Assembly (NCBI GenBank): GCA_003649495.1
Contig: QMRZ01000002.1
Coordinates: forward strand, 1-33,661
Origin: Thermoprotei archaeon
Lineage (GTDB): Archaea; Thermoproteota; Thermoprotei; Thermofilales; Thermofilaceae
Reading direction: 5' to 3'
DNA length: 33,661 bases
Shown piece by piece: positions 28,716-33,661 of this stretch; position 1 is the stretch's first letter, and each line of letters begins with the position of its first letter. The position numbers and the translations under genes were made by a program. A model generated the notes under the pieces. The model had not been told where the DNA came from and did not search any database. It worked only from the letters and a program-made list of their open reading frames with translations.

Positions 28716-31449
28716 CCCTCGCGACGCCCACTACCACTTCCCTTAACGCCTCCCTGAAGGCGCTAGGGTCGCTCACCCTCCCCATTACTAGATCCGCCAC
28801 GCCGCCTCCCCTGCCCTCGACGCGCGCTAAGACTAGCTTGTTCAGCTCACGCGCGTCAAACCCCTCCTCAACTAGTTCGTCACCCACCTTAATCGCGTAA
28901 ACCCCACCCCTATTCACCAGGCCTACTATGGAGCGGCTCAGCTGCCGAGCTACAGCTAGGGCTAGGTCCCTGACATCGCGCTCCTCCCCCTCCTCCACCA
29001 CCTCCACGACGAGCTTAATTCCCGCCACCTGCTCCGCCTTAGCGGCTAGGTGCGCCGCCTTCAGCTCCAGTAGCTCCCTCCTAGCCTTCTCCAGGCTCCT
29101 CCTCAAGACCCTGAGCTCGCTGACCAGCTGCTCGACACCCTCCACCACCTTATCCTCCTCCACGTTGAGCATGTGAGCCAGCCTGCTGACCGAATCCTCG
29201 AGCCTCCACACGTGCTCCAAGGCCGCCCTGCCGACCTTGAACACCAGCCTCGACACGCCATCCTGAATCCTCTCCACCTTGACCACCTTTATCAGGCCTA
29301 CCTCACCAGTCCTGGAGCAGTGCAGCCCTCCGCACGCCTCAACATCCCAGCCCTCCACCTCGACTATCCTCAGCCTAGCCTCGGGCACCACACCGCCCTG
29401 GTAGAGTATGAAGCCGTACTTGCTCTCAGCAACTGTTCTATCCTCGAAGAAGACCCTGACGGGCCTATCCTCCATCACCACCTTGTTGGCCAGCTCCTCT
29501 ATTGCGCGGATCTCCTCCGGGCTTATCCTCTTGTGATGAGTTATGTCCAGCCTGCTCTGCTCAACTCCCTTCTGCGCCCCCGCCTGCCACACATGCCTGC
29601 CCAGTACCCTCCTAGCCGCTCCCAGTATTATGTGAGTAGCCGTGTGATTCCTCATGAGCGCGAACCTCCTCTCGGCATCCACCACCCCCTTAACCTCAGC
29701 CCCCTCCGGCGGGGGCTGCCCCTCACACTCGTGGAGGACCACGTCGCCCACCTTAATCACCCGCACTACCCTACACTTCCCCCCTTCCCACTCGAGGACG
29801 CCTGTGTCATGGGGCTGGCCGCCTCCCTCCGGGTAGAAAGCAGTGCTATCGAGGACCACCATCCTGCCAGCCGTCCTGAGGACCCTCGCCTTAAACTCAA
29901 GCCTCCTCGGGTCCTCGTAGTACAGCCTCCGCGTGGGGGGCAACCCCTCAGCCAGCTTCCTAGCCTCCTCCTCAATCGCGGCCGGCTTAGGCGGCGCTAC
30001 CTCGTGCTTTGAGGCCAGCGATGAGTAGAAGTCGGGGGGTACCACGACCCTCACCCCCACCCTAGCCGCCTCCTCCGCCACAAGCTCAGGGGCTACGCCG
30101 TGTGACTCGTAGAGCTCGCTCAATTTCTCGGGAGGTACCTCCCTGAGCCCCCTCCTGACGAGCTCTCTAAGCAGCTTCCTCACAACCCTCTTGCCGTGCC
30201 TTAGAGCGTCTTGATACCTCCTCTCCTCGTAGCTCACTATGTCGAGTATCTCCCCCTCAAGCTCGGCGTACTCGGGGAAGTCATCCCTCCAGGCCTTCAG
30301 CTGCATGCTGACGACCTCGGCTAAGGGGATATCGAGGCCAGCCCTAGCCATGTGCCTGAGGGCCCTCCTGATGAGGAGCCTAGCTAGATAGCCCGCGCCG
30401 ACATTCGAGGGGACCACGCCATCGCCTATCATCCAGAATATGGTCCTCGAGTGGTCAGCGAGCGCGTAGAGGGACTGATAGGGCATTAGCATCTTCTCGA
30501 GCTCCCTCCTCTCCACCCCGAGCTCTCTAGAGATCTCATCTAGGACCCTCACCGAGAGTGCTGGCTTCTTGAAATCCAGCTTACCCGACTTACGCGCTAC
30601 TGCCTCCAGGACCGCTGGGTCGAGCTGCTCTAACCCCGCCTCCCTCCTCAGCGCGTCTAGCACCCGCGGGAATACGGCATCGTAGATGGTGGGGGAACCC
30701 CTGAACAGCCAGAGGAGCCGCTCAAGCCCGTAGCCAGTATCCACTATCCTGTTCCCCATCTCTACGAGCCTGTCATCCACCACCTTGTAATGCATGAATA
30801 CGAGGGTAGCTACCTCAAGCCCTCTCACGAGAACCTCGTAATCCTCTCCCGCGTTCCCCCCACCGCTCCACCAGTCGAACTTGAACGTTATCTCCTCGGG
30901 AGGTATGTTGAAGGCCTCAGTCAACACTCTGAACGCATACTCTACAGTCTCGTTAGCCCAGTAGACATTCCTGCCCCCTATGTTGAAGGCATGGTGGGCC
31001 ATCATCTCGAAGCCCGTCATGTGCCTCCCGGTTCTCCCCACGTTGTCCAGGTCCGTCAGCCTGATGCTGGGCTGCGATATCACCAGGGGGTTAGCCGGCG
31101 GCTCCACGAGGCCCTCAGTAACCCACGGCTGGAAGTCGTATATCGACGCCCCGACCAGGTAGACGTCATCCCTCCACCTAGCGACAACTGGGTACCTCCC
31201 AACCCTCGTGTGCCCCTCCTCCTCGAAGAACCTCAGGAAGCGCTCCCTAACTTCGCGCGGGCTGGCGGCGCCCCTCAGGGGGCGCCCTATGAACTCGTAG
31301 TCTACGCAGGGCTGGTCGCCGCACACATCCCTGTCCGGGTCAAGCGTCCAGAACTCACTGCCACACACCCTGCACTTCTTCAGCGTGAACCCCCTCTCCC
31401 TGAAGAAGGGGAGTCGTAGGAACTCCTCCCTTCTCACGCGATCCCCCAT
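28705..31449 (-). CDS. alaS: Alanyl-tRNA synthetase, archaeal type
   Basis: Class II synthetase of 914 residues, full length. An N-terminal Zn motif CRVCGSEFWTLDPDRDVCGDQPC at residues about 23-45 precedes the catalytic core (FFEEEGHTRVGRYPVVARWRDDVYLVGASI and FKFDWWSGGGNAGEDYEVLVRGLEVATLVFM). The editing domain has HTATH near residue 598 and CGGLHC near 706, which clear Ser/Gly mischarging. The C-Ala oligomerisation region includes GGGVADLVMG. It lies directly downstream of uL10 with only 27 bases between, which hold TATA-like DNA (31466-31475). Confidence 0.97.
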   Translation of the reverse strand: MGDRVRREEFLRLPFFRERGFTLKKCRVCGSEFWTLDPDRDVCGDQPCVDYEFIGRPLRGAASPREVRERFLRFFEEEGHTRVGRYPVVARWRDDVYLVGASIYDFQPWVTEGLVEPPANPLVISQPSIRLTDLDNVGRTGRHMTGFEMMAHHAFNIGGRNVYWANETVEYAFRVLTEAFNIPPEEITFKFDWWSGGGNAGEDYEVLVRGLEVATLVFMHYKVVDDRLVEMGNRIVDTGYGLERLLWLFRGSPTIYDAVFPRVLDALRREAGLEQLDPAVLEAVARKSGKLDFKKPALSVRVLDEISRELGVERRELEKMLMPYQSLYALADHSRTIFWMIGDGVVPSNVGAGYLARLLIRRALRHMARAGLDIPLAEVVSMQLKAWRDDFPEYAELEGEILDIVSYEERRYQDALRHGKRVVRKLLRELVRRGLREVPPEKLSELYESHGVAPELVAEEAARVGVRVVVPPDFYSSLASKHEVAPPKPAAIEEEARKLAEGLPPTRRLYYEDPRRLEFKARVLRTAGRMVVLDSTAFYPEGGGQPHDTGVLEWEGGKCRVVRVIKVGDVVLHECEGQPPPEGAEVKGVVDAERRFALMRNHTATHIILGAARRVLGRHVWQAGAQKGVEQSRLDITHHKRISPEEIRAIEELANKVVMEDRPVRVFFEDRTVAESKYGFILYQGGVVPEARLRIVEVEGWDVEACGGLHCSRTGEVGLIKVVKVERIQDGVSRLVFKVGRAALEHVWRLEDSVSRLAHMLNVEEDKVVEGVEQLVSELRVLRRSLEKARRELLELKAAHLAAKAEQVAGIKLVVEVVEEGEERDVRDLALAVARQLSRSIVGLVNRGGVYAIKVGDELVEEGFDARELNKLVLARVEGRGGGVADLVMGRVSDPSAFREALREVVVGVARDEA

Positions 31450-31465
31450 CTAACGCCTTATAGTT

Positions 31466-31475
31466 GCTTAAAGCC
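31466..31475 (-). promoter_or_regulatory. Possible TATA box of alaS overlapping the uL10 stop codon
   Basis: Minus-strand GGCTTTAAGC, about 22 bases from the AlaRS ATG at 31449. The spacing is slightly short, so read-through from the ribosomal operon may matter as much. Confidence 0.4.
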
Positions 31476-31476
31476 T

Positions 31477-32373
31477 TTAGCCGAATTCCGGCGATTGGCT
31501 CTTGACCAGCTCGTACAGGGCCCTAGCCTCAGCGCTAGCCCTGGCGAGCGCCGCCTCGAGAGCCCCTGGGACCGGGATTGCCGCCGATACCGCCAGCGCC
31601 ATGGCTTCGAAGTGTGCCTTAGCCACGAGGAGGTCGGCCACCTCCCTGACGGGGAGACAGGCGTTTAACGCCAGGTTGACCGCCCTGCTGTGAGCCTCAG
31701 CCACCATCTCCTCGTAAGCCTCGGGCTCGACCTCGACCTCTTCCGGCTCGACAGCCCTCCCGTCCACTAGCAGCACTTTGACTTGCAGCGACATCTCTAT
31801 TGGCTTAAGCCCCATCTTGTTGAGCAGCTCTGCGAGCTCCGGGGATATTGTATCGCCCTTCCTAGCCACCACAGTGTCGCTGGCTACCCAGATGCTGCCC
31901 TCCTGTATCCTTATCGGTATCCTCAGCTTGTTGAAGAGGCTTATTATCGGGCCCGGCGCGAAGCCGGTGTTGCCTGAGGGTATCACGATGTCGCTAGTCG
32001 CCTTATCGCCGGGCCTGGCCTCCCTGCTCACCTTATACCTCCTCAGGAACAGTAAGGTGGAGAAGGGGTTCTCGTCAGTGAAGATGGCAGCGTTCTGGCC
32101 CTTCAGCTTCTCCTTTAAGGCCAGCAGCCCCGGCTTCTCATCTGCCACCTTCTCCAGCGCCTTGGCGAATAGCGTGTTCTTAATCACCTTGAGGACTGCG
32201 CCACGCTCCCTCAATGCCCTCCTAGCCTCGTGGAGAGCAGGCGCCGGGACCCCCACTATGTCCACTAACAACACGTACTTGTAGCGCTTGAGCAGGCTCG
32301 CGTACTCCTCAATCCTCTTAACCTTACGCTCGGGGTAAGGCCTCGTCCTGACGTAGCCGACAACCCTGCTCAA
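31477..32373 (-). CDS. rpl10: Ribosomal protein uL10 (archaeal P0-type), short C-terminus
   Basis: Stalk base protein, 298 residues from a TTG start. The rRNA-binding domain (KRIEEYASLLKRYKYVLLVDIVGVPAPALHEARRALRERGAVLKVIKNTLFAKALE), the insertion domain around GNTGFAPGPIISLFNKLRIPIRIQEGSIWVASDTVVARKGDTISPELAELLNKMGL and the stalk-binding helices (AEAHSRAVNLALNACLP..., ALALAVSAAIP) are present. It ends ELVKSQSPEFG and lacks the long charged tail ending in a G-L-x-A-L-F-G-like motif that archaeal uL10 shares with uL12; relatives are usually about 330-340 residues. uL12 does not follow it. Confidence 0.92.
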   Translation of the reverse strand: MSRVVGYVRTRPYPERKVKRIEEYASLLKRYKYVLLVDIVGVPAPALHEARRALRERGAVLKVIKNTLFAKALEKVADEKPGLLALKEKLKGQNAAIFTDENPFSTLLFLRRYKVSREARPGDKATSDIVIPSGNTGFAPGPIISLFNKLRIPIRIQEGSIWVASDTVVARKGDTISPELAELLNKMGLKPIEMSLQVKVLLVDGRAVEPEEVEVEPEAYEEMVAEAHSRAVNLALNACLPVREVADLLVAKAHFEAMALAVSAAIPVPGALEAALARASAEARALYELVKSQSPEFG

Positions 32374-32374
32374 C

Positions 32375-33019
32375 TCACTTCACCCTGACAGGCGGCCCCA
32401 TAGTCAGCTTCACATAAATCTTCTCTATGTTATAGGGCCTGAACCGGCTCAGGAGGAAGTTCAGGACCGCCATCGCATTCTCGGCAACCTCCTTGGGATC
32501 CTGCTCCTCGCTGCCTATCCTGCACATCACTTGAGGCTGATCCCTGAGCCTGATCCTGATAGACCTCTTAGCCCTGTCTATCAGTGGCTTAATGTCAACC
32601 GTTGGCGGCACAGGCTGCGGCATCTTGCCCCGGGGCCCCAGGAACCTTCCCAGCAACCTGCCCACCAGCGGCATCATATCAGCCTGCGCTATGAAGACGT
32701 CATACCTCTTAGCGAGCTTCTTAGCGTCCCGCTTGCTGGCAGCCACCTTCTCCAGCTCCTCCCTAGTAATCACCGCGTCAGCCCCCGCCTCCCTAGCTCT
32801 AAGGGCCATGTCACCATCAGCTATCACCGCCACCTTGGACAGCTTGTTCGGCGGCGGGTTAGGGAGCGCTATCAGCTGTACAAACCTGTTCTCAGGCTTC
32901 CTGACGTCTACATCCCTCAGCTTAACTATCAGCTCATAGCTCTGAGTAAACCTCCTCGGCTTAGCCAGCTTCTTAGCCTCCTCAATGGCCTTAACCAGAG
33001 CCTCGACCTCCACGCTCAC
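32375..33019 (-). CDS. rpl1: Ribosomal protein uL1
   Basis: L1-stalk protein of 214 residues, normal archaeal length. Hallmarks: RRFTQSYELIVKLRDVDVRKPENRF, a domain-II segment VAVIADGDMALRAREAGADAVITREEL, FIAQADMMPLVGRLLGRFLGPRGKMPQPVP and the C-terminal GSEEQDPKEVAENAMAVLNFLL... YVKLTMGPPVRVK. GTG start overlapping the uL11 stop codon (GTGA); the uL10 TTG lies immediately after its end. Confidence 0.97.
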   Translation of the reverse strand: MSVEVEALVKAIEEAKKLAKPRRFTQSYELIVKLRDVDVRKPENRFVQLIALPNPPPNKLSKVAVIADGDMALRAREAGADAVITREELEKVAASKRDAKKLAKRYDVFIAQADMMPLVGRLLGRFLGPRGKMPQPVPPTVDIKPLIDRAKRSIRIRLRDQPQVMCRIGSEEQDPKEVAENAMAVLNFLLSRFRPYNIEKIYVKLTMGPPVRVK

Positions 33020-33525
33020 CCGGCCCCCACCTCACCCTCGTACTTGGATATCAGGTCGTCGTAGACCCCCTCCTCCACTTCCCTAATCACCTCCTTCGGG
33101 CTCTTACCCTCAACCCTCACCCCCATGCTCTGGCACGTGCCCAGGACGCACTTCACAGCTCCCTTAAGCGTCTTCGAGCCTATGTCTTTCATCTTCATCG
33201 CAGCTATCTTCACCACCGCCTCCATCGAGATGTTCCCGACGAACTCGTGACCTGCCTGCCCCGACCCCTTCTCAGCCTTCACCTCCCTTATTATCAGGGC
33301 CGCGGTCGTCGGCGTCCCAACCTCCACCTCAAAGGTCTTCTTCTCGAGATCTACAGTGACCTTGACGGGCACCCTCATGCCCGCGAAGTCCTTCGTCAAC
33401 TCATTGATCCTCTTAACAACCTCTAGCACGTTGATTCCGAGGGGGCCCAGGGCCGGCCCTATCGGCGGGCCGGCCGTCGCCTTACCCCCATCCACTAGGA
33501 ACTGGAAGGACTTGGTCTTCGCCAT
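33016..33525 (-). CDS. rpl11: Ribosomal protein uL11
   Basis: GTPase-centre protein. The N-terminal domain is FQFLVDGGKATAGPPIGPALGPLGIN; the C-terminal rRNA-binding domain contains MKMKDIGSKTLKGAVKCVLGTCQSMGVRVEGK. I start at ATG 33525 (169 residues) because GAGGTGGGG just upstream is a good ribosome-binding site; a longer GTG start at 33534 is less likely. It begins 10 bases after the uS19 stop codon. Confidence 0.96.
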   Translation of the reverse strand: MAKTKSFQFLVDGGKATAGPPIGPALGPLGINVLEVVKRINELTKDFAGMRVPVKVTVDLEKKTFEVEVGTPTTAALIIREVKAEKGSGQAGHEFVGNISMEAVVKIAAMKMKDIGSKTLKGAVKCVLGTCQSMGVRVEGKSPKEVIREVEEGVYDDLISKYEGEVGAG

Positions 33526-33535
33526 CAGCCCCACC

Positions 33536-33661
33536 TCACTTCAGCGGCAGGAACATTGAGGAGCGTGTCGCCTTAAGCCCAGGCTCGCCGTGCTTCACCT
33601 CCTTGCAGGTGGGCGAGAACTCGCCGAGGTAATGACCTATCATCTCCGGCGTTATCTCCAC
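33536..33661 (-). CDS. rps19: Ribosomal protein uS19, C-terminal end (5' part beyond window)
   Basis: The last 41 codons are visible and end at a TGA at 33536-33538. The sequence [18 protein letters not shown] followed by [18 protein letters not shown] is the conserved end of archaeal/eukaryotic uS19 (HYLGEF and GATRSS-type motifs). It is a head protein of the small subunit. Its normal home is the S10/spc cluster between uL2 and uL22, so its position directly ahead of uL11 is unusual. Not recoverable as a complete gene here. Confidence 0.92.
   Translation of the reverse strand: MEITPEMIGHYLGEFSPTCKEVKHGEPGLKATRSSMFLPLK

Noticed and set aside
29173-30012. Plus-strand ORF of 279 residues
   Set aside because: Antisense to AlaRS, no recognisable motif; long shadow frames are common in this GC-rich DNA.

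Overview
This window is chromosomal DNA from a thermophilic archaeon, most likely of the Thermoproteota/Korarchaeota (TACK) side. The support is: archaeal-type AlaRS and MetRS, ABCE1/RLI, Alba, nascent-chain NAC, aEF-1beta, RtcA, KEOPS Cgi121, MTA phosphorylase with a C-terminal CxC motif, an intron-bearing tRNA-Leu, C/D box sRNAs, and TATA boxes about 25 bases ahead of many start codons (leaderless mRNAs). The DNA is GC-rich (about 60% by eye), arginine is mostly AGG/AGA, and GTG and TTG starts are common. The exact lineage cannot be fixed from this sequence alone.

Layout. 1-2968: 5' part of a phosphoglucose/phosphomannose isomerase (minus), an OB-fold protein, a frameshifted nucleoside phosphorylase, two small DNA-binding-like proteins, and a candidate C/D box sRNA between them. 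2965-9944: thioredoxin, DUF72 protein, purine-type phosphoribosyltransferase, MBL/beta-CASP-like hydrolase, MTA phosphorylase, S-adenosylhomocysteine hydrolase and MetRS. The last three, with the radical-SAM tRNA methylthiotransferase (9917-11188), form a methionine/SAM-centred neighbourhood. 11258-14035: a signal-peptide membrane protein with a coiled-coil tail, an ACT-V4R regulator-like protein, and tRNA-Leu(UAG) with a non-canonical intron. 14235-17500: a clear C/D box sRNA, aEF-1beta with its Zn-ribbon partner (58 aa), and a four-gene biotin-carboxyl transcription unit (KipA/AHS2-like protein, carboxyltransferase, small membrane protein, biotin carrier) behind one strong TATA box. 17549-19711: alba followed by an unrecognised 257-aa protein and a GH172 (DUF2961) protein. 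19772-21862: ABCE1 and a TFS-like protein lacking the catalytic ribbon. 22123-27033: orphan ABC ATPase, THUMP protein, Cgi121, class V aminotransferase, SAM hydroxide adenosyltransferase, RtcA. 27088-33661: a minus-strand information-processing block uS19 (3' end) - uL11 - uL1 - uL10 - AlaRS - DUF434/DUF5616 protein - NAC - CDP-alcohol phosphatidyltransferase.

Themes. Most genes serve translation and RNA modification: two aminoacyl-tRNA synthetases, ribosomal proteins, EF-1beta, ABCE1, NAC, Cgi121 (t6A), CDKAL1-type methylthiotransferase (ms2t6A), THUMP/Tan1-like protein (ac4C), RtcA, and two C/D guide RNAs. The most unusual points are: the KipA-like/carboxyltransferase/small-membrane/biotin-carrier operon; the GH172 gene coupled to an unknown protein behind alba; the absence of uL12 from its usual place together with a uL10 lacking the usual charged tail; uS19 sitting in front of uL11; the position-30/31 intron in tRNA-Leu; and a nucleoside phosphorylase apparently broken by an 11-base deletion between 8-base direct repeats, exactly at its ribose-binding motif. 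No CRISPR array, insertion sequence or rRNA was seen.
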